NCBI RefSeq assembly: GCF_000619825.1
Contig: NZ_JHUW01000012.1
Span: 62,001 to 126,000, forward strand
Direction: 5' to 3'
DNA: 64,000 nt
Origin: Prevotella sp. MA2016
GTDB lineage: Bacteria; Bacteroidota; Bacteroidia; Bacteroidales; Bacteroidaceae
In this document: positions 43,179 to 50,651 of the stretch, piece after piece
How positions within the stretch are numbered: the stretch's first letter is position 1
How the letters are laid out: each line of letters opens with the position of its first letter
Notes under the pieces: generated by a model
What the model saw: only the letters and a program-made list of their open reading frames with translations
The model's database searches: none
Told to the model about the DNA's origin: nothing
Made by a program: the position numbers and the translations under genes

Positions 43179-44450
43179 TCAATAAACAACCCATGTTGTA
43201 CAGTTTAACAAGCCGCCCTCTTGGGCCACATCCGTATAATCAATCGTCTCGATAATCTTATCGGGAAATGCTTCTTTTATCACATCAACAGCCTGCTTAT
43301 CTTCGTCTCTTCCGAAAACAGGTAGAACTATCAGATTATTAACCTGCAGATAATTAACGTATATTCCAACAGCACTTAATGGATGCTTTCTGTCCTTAGG
43401 CTCAAAGAATGGTACATTTATATATTTCAAGCCCTTTTCTACTATTACCTTTTGCATACCCTCACGCCAGTACTTCAACTCACTTGCCAAGTCATTGCCA
43501 AGTATTGTGTTCTTATCTACAAACCTCACCATTCCATCAGCATGTCCGGTCATATCGCTCTTTTGGTCGGGTATTATGATAATCTCACACTCCAACAGAC
43601 GTCCAAGTTCGCTTAACAATTGGTCTCTGTTGTAATCCTGATTCTCAGCGAACACCCTTTCTGATATAATGGCCCTATCACCACATATCAACACATTACC
43701 ACCGTCAAGGTTTATGTTCGACGGCTCTGCATCTATATTATTCAATCTGCATACCTCTTCCACATCAGAACGAGATTCGTCCCATCCGTTTTCAGTTTTA
43801 AGATAACTGGGTTCGTATTTAAATTGGATATACTTACCCGATTTGGTTTGAACAGGCATATAATCGCGGCACCATATATCTTTAGTTCCCTCCAAGAAAC
43901 CATATTTTACATGATGCCTTTCGAGTATTTGGACAAGACTTTCACAAGTGTCAGGATACTTTGTTTTTAGCAAAGCAGATAAATAGACTGTTTGTTCTCC
44001 ACAGACTTGGGCAGAAGCTGCCTTGGGTTCTGTATTGATAACAGAAGTAGTTAACGCATCATCTTTTATATTGCTTTGCCTCTTTTCCTGATATCTAGTT
44101 TTTATTGATGGCATGCTAACGCCTATCAAACCTTTACAGATATCGTCAGTTGGCTCGATATCGTTGCAATCAAGAATGTCAAACAAGACAGTCTCTCTAC
44201 CACGTTTTTCTAAGGCAAAGTTTTGAATATAATCCTCCTTTATCCTATGATTGATTAGAGGATAGCTGTTTAATTTCATGAGGATTTCTCTACGCTTCTC
44301 ATCTGACGACTTTTTATCTGTTAACTGGTCAAATAATACAGACATCGATGGCTTTTGCAGTTTTTTCTCCAACCAGACATAACCGCCATAAACTCCACAA
44401 ACGATACCAATAATACCACTTGTAATTCCAATAATAGATTCAATACTCAT
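43179..44450 (-). CDS. Membrane-anchored agmatine deiminase/PAD-fold enzyme
   Basis: 423 residues. The C-terminal half (about 150-423) is a porphyromonas-type peptidyl-arginine deiminase/agmatine deiminase domain with all expected residues: IWCRDYMP (192-199), NLDGGN (247-252), GHADGMVRF with His303 and Asp305, and nucleophile Cys417 in GGLLNCTTW. Unlike agmatine deiminase it has an N-terminal glycine-rich membrane helix (about 5-27) and a 75-residue helical domain (FDQLTDKKSSDEKRREILMK to DIEPTDDICKGLIG). Base composition is A+T-rich compared with neighbours. It follows the exported-protein gene by 18 nt. Substrate unknown; a defence or signalling enzyme is possible. Confidence 0.8.
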   Translation of the reverse strand: MSIESIIGITSGIIGIVCGVYGGYVWLEKKLQKPSMSVLFDQLTDKKSSDEKRREILMKLNSYPLINHRIKEDYIQNFALEKRGRETVLFDILDCNDIEPTDDICKGLIGVSMPSIKTRYQEKRQSNIKDDALTTSVINTEPKAASAQVCGEQTVYLSALLKTKYPDTCESLVQILERHHVKYGFLEGTKDIWCRDYMPVQTKSGKYIQFKYEPSYLKTENGWDESRSDVEEVCRLNNIDAEPSNINLDGGNVLICGDRAIISERVFAENQDYNRDQLLSELGRLLECEIIIIPDQKSDMTGHADGMVRFVDKNTILGNDLASELKYWREGMQKVIVEKGLKYINVPFFEPKDRKHPLSAVGIYVNYLQVNNLIVLPVFGRDEDKQAVDVIKEAFPDKIIETIDYTDVAQEGGLLNCTTWVVY

Positions 44451-44468
44451 AGTTTTATTTTTTTTAAA

Positions 44469-45755
44469 TTACTTTTTATAGGGTTTACTCCAGGTATATA
44501 CAAAGGGGAGCATGTATGTAGCAGACTTATTTTTGAATAAATAAGTTACTTTTCGTCTAGAAATATGTACGTTTATGAAACATGTATAACCTGTCGACAT
44601 CATACTAACAGACCTGATAGAGCGTTCAATTTCATCCAATGGTACTAAATCCAGAATCTGACCAAGCATATCAGCATTACCATAAACGGATATTAATTGC
44701 TTTTCCACATCTTTCTGGTTTTTAAGAGTAATCTTACGACTGCCATAAGTGAATCTAACTTTCAAAGGAATGCTACAACTATCTATTTCTTTTGATTCGC
44801 GAATAGACATCTTGAAAGAGCTTCCATATAAGAATCCTTTTCCATATCTTGGGAAATTCACCCTAGCAGTTTTCTTCACATCAATATTGGGTTTAATCCA
44901 ATTAAAGAGAGCAACCTCCTTATCTTTATAAATATCAGTTTTAATCCTATTATATACAGTAACATCTACTTCAATGGTAGTGTTTATCGGCTGAGGATTG
45001 TCAGACAGAACTTTTTGGGGGATGTCGATAACAGTATTTTCTTGTGGAAATTGAATATCAAAGATTGCCCTCTCTTCATATGGAACATCCTTTTCATACA
45101 AATCAAATTGGTAGACATCGTCTGCAGCATGAAGCCTTATAAAATGTTTACATTGATCAGAAATCTTTTTCTCTTCTAAGCTTTCTTGCCTTATTTTACG
45201 CGTAAAACTAGCATGGAAAGAAGAACCTTGATTCTTAACAATGCAAAGATGATTTTCCTTTTGGTATGTAGTTTCTAAATAATTTATCTTTAAATCATTA
45301 TCTTTTTTATTCTCGGCTTTTATCTTCTTATAACCATATTGAGAAAGGTCCTCTATGAACTTTGCTCGATAAGTTTCGCCTAATATAAAATAGAGTTCCT
45401 TTATATCCGAACTCATAGGACCATATGAAGTAAGTCTGCCAAGCAGAAGATCTTTTGGACTCCTTTCTAATTCCGGCCAATAAACGTAGGCATTCGTAGC
45501 AATATAATCCTTATACTCATTCCACGTCTTACTAAACCTTTTAGCAAATTCTTCAGTAGCTTTTTCATTTACAGGCAAGCCAAATAAAACTAATGCAGAA
45601 TGGGCCGTACCAAAAGCATTAACATCCAAAACCATATCAGCAGCCTTTACTATCTCAAGCTTGTCGTTATGATTAATTGGTACTCCGTAAACCTGAGCAA
45701 ACGATATATTGCAAAAAGCAATACAAGCAATCAATAGGGTTAATAGTTTTTTCAT
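44469..45755 (-). CDS. Exported protein of unknown function, partner of the anchored deiminase
   Basis: 428 residues with a signal peptide (LLTLLIACIAFCNISFAQ). About residues 25-150 are helical (ADMVLDVNAFGTAHSALVLFG, EEFAKRFSKTWNEYKDYI); the remainder looks beta-rich (TTIEVDVTVYNRIKTDIYKD, SCSIPLKVRFTYGSRKITLK). Not recognised. Low GC and Lys/Ile-rich codon use set it and the next gene apart from the surrounding genome, pointing to a transferred two-gene operon with its own promoter. Confidence 0.7.
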   Translation of the reverse strand: MKKLLTLLIACIAFCNISFAQVYGVPINHNDKLEIVKAADMVLDVNAFGTAHSALVLFGLPVNEKATEEFAKRFSKTWNEYKDYIATNAYVYWPELERSPKDLLLGRLTSYGPMSSDIKELYFILGETYRAKFIEDLSQYGYKKIKAENKKDNDLKINYLETTYQKENHLCIVKNQGSSFHASFTRKIRQESLEEKKISDQCKHFIRLHAADDVYQFDLYEKDVPYEERAIFDIQFPQENTVIDIPQKVLSDNPQPINTTIEVDVTVYNRIKTDIYKDKEVALFNWIKPNIDVKKTARVNFPRYGKGFLYGSSFKMSIRESKEIDSCSIPLKVRFTYGSRKITLKNQKDVEKQLISVYGNADMLGQILDLVPLDEIERSIRSVSMMSTGYTCFINVHISRRKVTYLFKNKSATYMLPFVYTWSKPYKK

Positions 45756-45810
45756 TCCACATAGTTTTTAGTTACACATAAAAAAACACAATCCTTTCGG
45801 AATACTGATG

Positions 45811-45818
45811 CAAAAATA
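45811..45818 (-). promoter_or_regulatory. Promoter minus-7 box TATTTTTG for the exported-protein/deiminase operon
   Basis: Minus-strand TATTTTTG, 55 nt upstream of the start at 45755. Confidence 0.5.
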
Positions 45819-45879
45819 CAAAAAGAATTCAACATCATCAACGATTCTCATATTTTTTTTGAAAACACGTACAAAAAGA

Positions 45880-45909
45880 TTGTTTATTCAAGGAATTGTC
45901 GTATCTTTG
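45880..45909 (+). promoter_or_regulatory. Promoter (TTG - 19 nt - TATCTTTG) of the candidate ncRNA
   Basis: TTG at 45880-45882 and TATCTTTG at 45902-45909 with 19-nt spacing; the only plus-strand output is the structured region that follows. Confidence 0.65.
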
Positions 45910-45915
45910 CAATAT

Positions 45916-46041
45916 CTTATTTAAGCTCCGCCATTCTTTCTTGAATGGACATGGCCGTCCGAGGGCGGCTTCTTTATTGTAAGATAGGAACCAAAATAAT
46001 AACTGCAATCATCAGAAATGATGGTTGCAGTTGTTTTATTC
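45916..46041 (+). ncRNA. Candidate structured ncRNA with its own promoter and terminator
   Basis: About 125 nt between a good promoter and a strong terminator, without a convincing ORF. Residues 45925-45970 fold as a three-way junction: an outer stem CCGC/GCGG, arm CATTC-TTTCTT-GAATG, and arm GGAC-ATGGCC-GTCC. The terminator at 46001-46041 closes the unit. A 44-codon frame from 45945 is open but has Cys/Ile-rich, protein-unlike composition. The boundaries and function are inferred. Confidence 0.5.
46001..46041 (+). terminator. Terminator of the candidate ncRNA
   Basis: 13-bp stem AACTGCAATCATC / GATGGTTGCAGTT (one mismatch) followed by GTTTTATT. Confidence 0.8.
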
Positions 46042-46060
46042 TATTTTGTGGAGCGCAATG

Positions 46061-46228
46061 CTATTTGTTCTCATCGTAGAGCTCTTCGCTTTTCTCTGCC
46101 AGATACCGATAATATGCTTCGCGAGCGTTCAAATCGCCCTCGGCTATTTTCTCGCCAGCACCAAGCAAACTAAGTACTACATCGGGAATAGTTTGGCTGC
46201 TTAAGTTCTTGTTGATAGCTCCTTTCAT
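46061..46228 (-). CDS. Small acidic helical protein (55 residues)
   Basis: Begins MKGAINKNLSSQTIPD and ends SEELYDENK; the stretch LLGAGEKIAEGDLNAREAYY is a clear amphipathic helix. The same frame stays open upstream to 46280 and the extra codons (TRLRWRVDFAINIVRLN) also read like protein, so this may be the surviving 3' end of a longer gene rather than a complete small one. No promoter box seen. Not recognised. Confidence 0.45.
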   Translation of the reverse strand: MKGAINKNLSSQTIPDVVLSLLGAGEKIAEGDLNAREAYYRYLAEKSEELYDENK

Positions 46229-46379
46229 GTTTAACCGAACAATATTTATGGCGAAATCTACACGCCAACGTAATCTAGTGAATTACGCTTGATTACTACC
46301 CTGGCTGTTAATCATCAATACGCTTACCATGCTGCATGGTATACGGAGTTTTGTTGAAAGTTCCAAATAATTTCGCGTA

Positions 46380-46916
46380 TTATTTGCTTATGTGGCTTTG
46401 GAGCATGTTGAATAATTCGCGGTTGGAGATGTTGAGGATGGTGGGGCTGATGCGCACGGCGGCACCACGCAGAAAGGGCTTGTTTAGCCTTTGCATAAAG
46501 CGGCACCAGCGGGTGGTCTCTATTATCTGATATCGCTCCTCGTTGCGCACGTAGACATCGAAATGTGTCGCGTTCTTCATAGAAACTTTCTCAATCTTTA
46601 CAACGTCCTCCCAATCGAACACGCGGTGGCAATTAAAAGTGAAATCGTAAACCTGCAGCTTATCGTTAGTGATTACAACAATCGGCGTGCGGTGGAGGAA
46701 GATTCGTAACTGGGATAAAGAGAGATAGATTACGAAAACCATGAGAACAGCACCAAAGATCATTACTCCTTCTACGAAGCGACTGAACGCGGCCGACACA
46801 TTGGGCGCGTCGATGGGGATGACATGGTAGCAGCAAACCCAATAAACTACTGCAAGAAGAGGGATTAACACTGTAGTTGAGATGGCATGCCAGCGGCTCA
46901 TATATATTTCTGTCAT
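46380..46916 (-). CDS. STM3941-like two-helix membrane protein
   Basis: 178 residues from MTEIYMSRWHA. Two membrane helices (VLIPLLAVVYWVCCYHVI and VEGVMIFGAVLMVFVIYLSL) precede a PH-like beta domain (IVVITNDKLQVYDF, RVFDWEDVVKIEKVSMK). This layout, with a W-x-D-V-x-x-I pattern after the helices, matches STM3941-type uncharacterised proteins. The open frame extends to 47027, but the promoter box at 46952-46959 lies inside that extension. Confidence 0.7.
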   Translation of the reverse strand: MTEIYMSRWHAISTTVLIPLLAVVYWVCCYHVIPIDAPNVSAAFSRFVEGVMIFGAVLMVFVIYLSLSQLRIFLHRTPIVVITNDKLQVYDFTFNCHRVFDWEDVVKIEKVSMKNATHFDVYVRNEERYQIIETTRWCRFMQRLNKPFLRGAAVRISPTILNISNRELFNMLQSHISK

Positions 46917-46951
46917 AATCGAGTTTCTTAAGTATCTTAATAATTCTGCTG

Positions 46952-46959
46952 CAAAGATA
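46952..46959 (-). promoter_or_regulatory. Promoter minus-7 box TATCTTTG for the STM3941-like gene
   Basis: Minus-strand TATCTTTG, 35 nt upstream of the ATG at 46916. Confidence 0.65.
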
Positions 46960-47205
46960 CGGAGTTTTGTTGAAAGTACCAAACGTTGGGCGGAAAATTT
47001 TATCAGTGACATGAGTGACAGTGACATAATGACATTAAGGGTGTGGCGATGTGCAGAGTAATGGTCTATAATAATTATATTATTATAGGCTTTTGTTTTG
47101 TGAGGTGGCTGGGGCTAAACGTCATTTTGTCATCGGTCATTGTCATGGGTATGGCGCGGGATTGCGCGGCGTTAACAGATTTTTACAAGTTATGGAGGGG
47201 CGGAA
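46960..47205. other. Intergenic tract with TGACA/TGTCA repeats
   Basis: No gene seen. Contains CAGTGACATGAGTGACAG with GTGACATAATGACA at about 47007-47038 and the inverted CGTCATTTTGTCAT with GGTCATTGTCATGG at about 47119-47148. Similar TGTCATTGTGTCATTTGTCA repeats sit at the 3' end of the VirE_N/DUF3987 gene (38584-38610), so the accessory block is bracketed by them. Confidence 0.5.
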
Positions 47206-47237
47206 TTTGGCCGAACAGCGAAAATTTCGTACCTTTG
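47206..47237 (+). promoter_or_regulatory. Promoter of the HU-like/smalltalk operon (TTTG - 20 nt - TACCTTTG)
   Basis: TTTG at 47206-47209 and TACCTTTG at 47230-47237. The leader to the HU-like ATG is about 175 nt. Confidence 0.7.
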
Positions 47238-47289
47238 CATTGTCAATAACGAGGGAGGCTGAGGGCAGCCATTAAGGAGAAAAATTGCG

Positions 47290-47328
47290 AGCATTAATAG
47301 TTGCAAACAAAAGCATTAATAGTAGCAA
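47290..47328. repeat. 17-bp direct repeat in the HU-like gene leader
   Basis: AGCATTAATAGTTGCAA (47290-47306) and AGCATTAATAGTAGCAA (47312-47328), one mismatch, spaced exactly 22 bp (two helical turns) apart within the leader. Confidence 0.65.
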
Positions 47329-47420
47329 GATTTTAACTTAATTGGTAGCCCAAACCCGAACTCTGGATGATAGTGAGATAATCAACAAAAAGTTTAACAA
47401 ACAAACTACTTAAACACATT

Positions 47421-47993
47421 ATGGCAATTAGAGTAATCGCACAGCGCCGAGTGCTAAAAATCGGCAAGAATCCTGGAGCTAAGCGTTTCGTGATGCGCCC
47501 CGATCTGTACACACCTATCCAGGAAAAGAAAGTATTTGTCGAGGCTGCCACGCGCAGTGGCATCGCCGCGGGAGTCATCAAAGCGGCTTGGGATGCCGCC
47601 GGCGAAGTAATCCGCGCGTGGGCCACCGAAGGCCACTCCATCCCCATCCCCGGACTGGGCACCATGCGCTTCAGCGTGCGCAGTAAGGCCGTGGAAGATC
47701 TGGACGACGTCAAGACCAGCCTCATCACCAGCCGACGCATCGTGTTCACCCCCAGCACCGACGTGAAAGACGAGCTGAAGAACACCTCAATCCAAATCAC
47801 CTGCTTGGACGAGAATGGCGACGTGCTGAAACGCGTAACCAGCAACGATAGTGGTGACATCGAAGACCCGGAGAACTCCGCGCCCGATCCATCGCTTGCC
47901 ACCGGAGGAACGCAAGAAGGAGGGGAGCCAGAGAATGGGGGTGCGAACGGCGGCGGAAACCATGAGCCAATCGACGAGCCCAACGGCGACTAA
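47421..47993 (+). CDS. HU-like DNA-binding protein with disordered acidic tail
   Basis: 190 residues. The first 125 fit the Bacteroidetes HU-like (histone-like family) fold: AIRVIAQRRVLKIGKNPGAK, helices ATRSGIAAGVIKAAWDAAG, then the VRSKAVEDLDDVKTSL segment and RRIVFTPSTDVKDELK in the place of the beta arm. From about residue 145 the protein is low-complexity and acidic (Glu/Gly/Asn/Pro). This type of HU-like protein is regularly found upstream of a smalltalk peptide gene, as here. Likely DNA binding or bending; partner unknown. Confidence 0.85.
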   Translation: MAIRVIAQRRVLKIGKNPGAKRFVMRPDLYTPIQEKKVFVEAATRSGIAAGVIKAAWDAAGEVIRAWATEGHSIPIPGLGTMRFSVRSKAVEDLDDVKTSLITSRRIVFTPSTDVKDELKNTSIQITCLDENGDVLKRVTSNDSGDIEDPENSAPDPSLATGGTQEGGEPENGGANGGGNHEPIDEPNGD

Positions 47994-48016
47994 GGGTTGG
48001 GGCGAAAGCCCCACCC
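47994..48016 (+). terminator. GAAA-capped hairpin between the HU-like and smalltalk genes
   Basis: GGGTTGGGGC-GAAA-GCCCCACCC directly after the HU-like stop codon. No U tract follows, so it may protect or attenuate rather than terminate. Confidence 0.5.
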
Positions 48017-48074
48017 TATTCCAAAATTAAAAAATGTAAGAATGTAAAAATTGACCAATTAAACCTTAACCATT

Positions 48075-48176
48075 ATGACAAAGAAAGAAACAGTTAAGTT
48101 CATCGTACAGTTGATAGCGTCCATCGCTTCGGCGATTGTTACAGCCCTGGGTGCCACCTCGTGCATAAGGGTTTAG
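48075..48176 (+). CDS. Smalltalk protein
   Basis: A 33-residue peptide starting MTKKETVKFIVQLIASIASA and ending LGATSCIRV. It matches the smalltalk family of Bacteroidetes: a short charged N-terminus, one hydrophobic helix and a conserved TSC near the end that looks like a lipobox. It follows the HU-like gene by 81 nt and is closed by a strong terminator. Function unknown; it is characteristically encoded next to HU-like proteins and VirE_N-type genes. Confidence 0.85.
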   Translation: MTKKETVKFIVQLIASIASAIVTALGATSCIRV

Positions 48177-48184
48177 AAAAGAAA

Positions 48185-48224
48185 ACACGGCTTTAGCATT
48201 GCAACTAAAGCCGTGTCTTTTAAT
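48185..48224 (+). terminator. Terminator of the HU-like/smalltalk operon
   Basis: Perfect 12-bp stem ACACGGCTTTAG / CTAAAGCCGTGT with an 8-nt loop, then CTTTTAATTT. Confidence 0.92.
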
Positions 48225-48243
48225 TTATTAAAGCCGCGTACGA

Positions 48244-49227
48244 CTACACTTCCCAGCCGATGGCCGAAGCACCAAGCACAGCTGCGCTGGCACCATCAAG
48301 ACCACTGACAAGGAACTTAGCCTTGTTCTTGAAAATCTTAAGCACGTGGGCATCGTAAGCCTCGCGGATAGGTTTCATAATCAGTTCGCCAGCCTTAACC
48401 ATACCTCCGAAGAAGATGAATGCCTCGGGAGATGAGAAAGCGGCGAAATCGGCACAAGCCTCACCCAGCATCTTGCCGGTGAACTCGTAGATGTCCTTAG
48501 CCAGCTCGTCGCCCTTGCCAGCAGCGATAGATACATCGAGAGATGTGATATCCTCGGGGTTCATCTCGCGCAACAGCGATGGACGATCGGTCTTAGCCAG
48601 CATCTCGCGAGCGGTACGAGCCACACCGGTGGCAGAGCAGTAACACTCCAGGCAACCTGTACGGCCGCAGCCACAAGCACGGCCTTCCTCGCCACGAACC
48701 ATCGTGACATGACCCAGCTCGCCAGCAAAACCATCGTGACCGTAAAGCAACTGTCCGTTAACCACAATACCCGAACCAACACCGGTACCCAGTGTGATAA
48801 CGATAAAGTTCTTCATACCGCGAGCCACACCATACACCATCTCGCCGATAGCGGCTGCATTGGCATCGTTGGTGAGGGCTACAGGAATACCCAGACGATC
48901 GCTGAACAACTTGGCCAAGGGCACTACACCATCGTGAGCCCAAGGCAGATTGGGAGCAAACTCGATTGTACCATTATAATAGTTGCCGTTAGGAGCACCA
49001 ATACCCATGGCCTTAATCTTCTCAATACCACCAACCTGGTCGATAATAACCTGAACAGCCTCAACACTGGCATCAACATAATCCTCTACCTTCTGGTAGT
49101 TGCCAGTCTTAATAGCTGTGGTAGCCTTGATATCACCACGAGCATCAACAATACCAAATACCGAATTGGTACCTCCCAAGTCTAAGCCTATTACGTAGGG
49201 CTTAATTTCTGCGTTTTGTTCGTTCAT
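48244..49227 (-). CDS. ROK family glucokinase
   Basis: 327 residues; ATP-dependent hexokinase of the ROK family, most likely glucose. Phosphate motif GLDLGGTNSVFGIVD at the N-terminus, GIGAPNGNY, catalytic Asp in LTNDANAAAIGE, the second ATP motif TLGTGVGSGIV, the substrate motif GFAGELGHVTM, and the zinc cluster CGCGRTGCLECYCSA. The absence of a helix-turn-helix at the N-terminus argues for an enzyme rather than a ROK repressor. Single gene with its own promoter. Confidence 0.93.
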   Translation of the reverse strand: MNEQNAEIKPYVIGLDLGGTNSVFGIVDARGDIKATTAIKTGNYQKVEDYVDASVEAVQVIIDQVGGIEKIKAMGIGAPNGNYYNGTIEFAPNLPWAHDGVVPLAKLFSDRLGIPVALTNDANAAAIGEMVYGVARGMKNFIVITLGTGVGSGIVVNGQLLYGHDGFAGELGHVTMVRGEEGRACGCGRTGCLECYCSATGVARTAREMLAKTDRPSLLREMNPEDITSLDVSIAAGKGDELAKDIYEFTGKMLGEACADFAAFSSPEAFIFFGGMVKAGELIMKPIREAYDAHVLKIFKNKAKFLVSGLDGASAAVLGASAIGWEV

Positions 49228-49277
49228 AAATATATAAGTTTATTAGCTAAATTAATATCTTTTTCATTTTCAAGGCA

Positions 49278-49285
49278 CAAAATTA
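49278..49285 (-). promoter_or_regulatory. Promoter minus-7 box TAATTTTG for the ROK kinase
   Basis: Minus-strand TAATTTTG, 50 nt upstream of the start. Confidence 0.6.
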
Positions 49286-49379
49286 CTAAAAAACCTGCAC
49301 AACGCTCGTGTTTTTACGGAAATTAACCATTATTTTATAAAAGAATGACCAAAATCAGCCGAATGAGGAAAAAAATTAG

Positions 49380-49387
49380 TAACTTTG
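49380..49387 (+). promoter_or_regulatory. Promoter minus-7 box TAACTTTG for the LysE gene (leaderless)
   Basis: TAACTTTG ends 8 nt before the ATG at 49396; the in-frame ATG at 49345 lies upstream of the promoter and cannot be used from it. Confidence 0.7.
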
Positions 49388-49395
49388 CACCCGTT

Positions 49396-50061
49396 ATGCC
49401 AATTCATATACCAATTAATATATTAGATTTCATCTTCAAGGGGATGTTGATCGGAGTGATAGCAAGCGCACCGATGGGGCCTGTTGGTATTCTTTGTGTG
49501 CAGCGAACGCTGAACAAAGGCCGATGGTTCGGATTCGCTACTGGCGTGGGAGCCGCCTTAAGCGACATCATATATGCAGGTTTTGCCGGCTACGGCATGG
49601 CATTCGTCATGGACTTCATCACTAACGACCAGAATAGATTCTATCTGCAGATAGCCGGTAGCATCATGCTGCTGTGTTTCGGCTGGTTTACCTACCACAC
49701 CGACCCTACACGCAAAATGCACCAAAGCGGCAAGCAGCAAGGTTCGCTGTGGTACAACACGTGGACAGCTTTTCTCGTCACATTCTCTAACCCGCTCATC
49801 ATCTTCCTCTTTCTGGCCATGTATGCCCAGTTTGCATTTGTGCTGCCCAATCATCCGTTCGAGATGATAGTAGGCTTCTTAAGCATCGTGGCTGGCGCAC
49901 TCTTATGGTGGTGGGGACTGACTTGGCTGGTGGATCAGATTCGCACTAAATTCGATACCAACGGCATCAAAATTATTAATAAGGTGATAGGCGTAGCAGT
50001 CATCGTGGGCAGCATCATCATGCTGCTGGGACTGACCACCAATCTCGTAAGATTATTTTAG
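49396..50061 (+). CDS. LysE family translocator
   Basis: About 221 residues from MPIHIPINILDF, six membrane helices. Family hallmarks: GVIASAPMGPVGILCVQRTL with the G-P-x-x-x-x-C/A motif in helix 1, RWFGFATGVGAALSDIIYAG, FLVTFSNPLIIFLFLAMYAQF and a C-terminal WWWGLTWLVDQIR region. Exporter of amino acids or related solutes; substrate unknown. Starts an operon with the DUF4924 gene (9-nt gap) and perhaps rfbD. Confidence 0.85.
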   Translation: MPIHIPINILDFIFKGMLIGVIASAPMGPVGILCVQRTLNKGRWFGFATGVGAALSDIIYAGFAGYGMAFVMDFITNDQNRFYLQIAGSIMLLCFGWFTYHTDPTRKMHQSGKQQGSLWYNTWTAFLVTFSNPLIIFLFLAMYAQFAFVLPNHPFEMIVGFLSIVAGALLWWWGLTWLVDQIRTKFDTNGIKIINKVIGVAVIVGSIIMLLGLTTNLVRLF

Positions 50062-50070
50062 CACAAACAT

Positions 50071-50616
50071 ATGTTTATAGCAAACGAGCTTAGAAAAACC
50101 AACATTGCTGAATATCTGCTCTATATGTGGCAGATGGAAGACACGGTGAGAGCATTCGACTGCTCGCTCTCACGCATCAAGCGCGAATATATAGAGCGCT
50201 TCGACTACAATGAAGAGCAGAAAGAAGAAGAGACCGACTGGTTTGGCAACCTGATTCGCATGATGAACCAGGAGGGTTGCCGAGAGCAAGGACACCTGCA
50301 GATTAACAAGGTGACACTGCAGATGCTGATAGAACTGCACCAGCAGCTGTTGCAGAGCAGCAAATTCCCCTTTTACAACTCTGCTTACTACAAAGTGCTA
50401 CCATTTATCGTAGAACTGCGCAACCGTGGTGCCAACAAAGAGGAAAACGAAATCGAGACGTGTTTCAACTCACTCTACGGTGTGATGTTGCTGCGCCTGC
50501 AGAAGAAAGACATCTCGCCCGACACCGCCCATGCCGTCAAGGAAATCACTACCTTCATCGGCATGCTCTCTGATTATTACAAAAAAGACAAAGAAGAAGG
50601 ATTGAAATTCGAGTAG
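50071..50616 (+). CDS. DUF4924 family protein
   Basis: 181 residues, all-helical, soluble. The start MFIANELRKTNIAEYLLYMWQMED is the conserved opening of the DUF4924 family in Bacteroidetes. Later segments include GHLQINKVTLQMLIELHQQL and NSAYYKVLPFIVELRNRG. Lies between the LysE gene and rfbD, an arrangement I recall as common in Bacteroidales. Function unknown. Confidence 0.85.
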   Translation: MFIANELRKTNIAEYLLYMWQMEDTVRAFDCSLSRIKREYIERFDYNEEQKEEETDWFGNLIRMMNQEGCREQGHLQINKVTLQMLIELHQQLLQSSKFPFYNSAYYKVLPFIVELRNRGANKEENEIETCFNSLYGVMLLRLQKKDISPDTAHAVKEITTFIGMLSDYYKKDKEEGLKFE

Positions 50617-50651
50617 TGTTTTATTAGGCACGAAGAAAAAATAAAGAGCGT

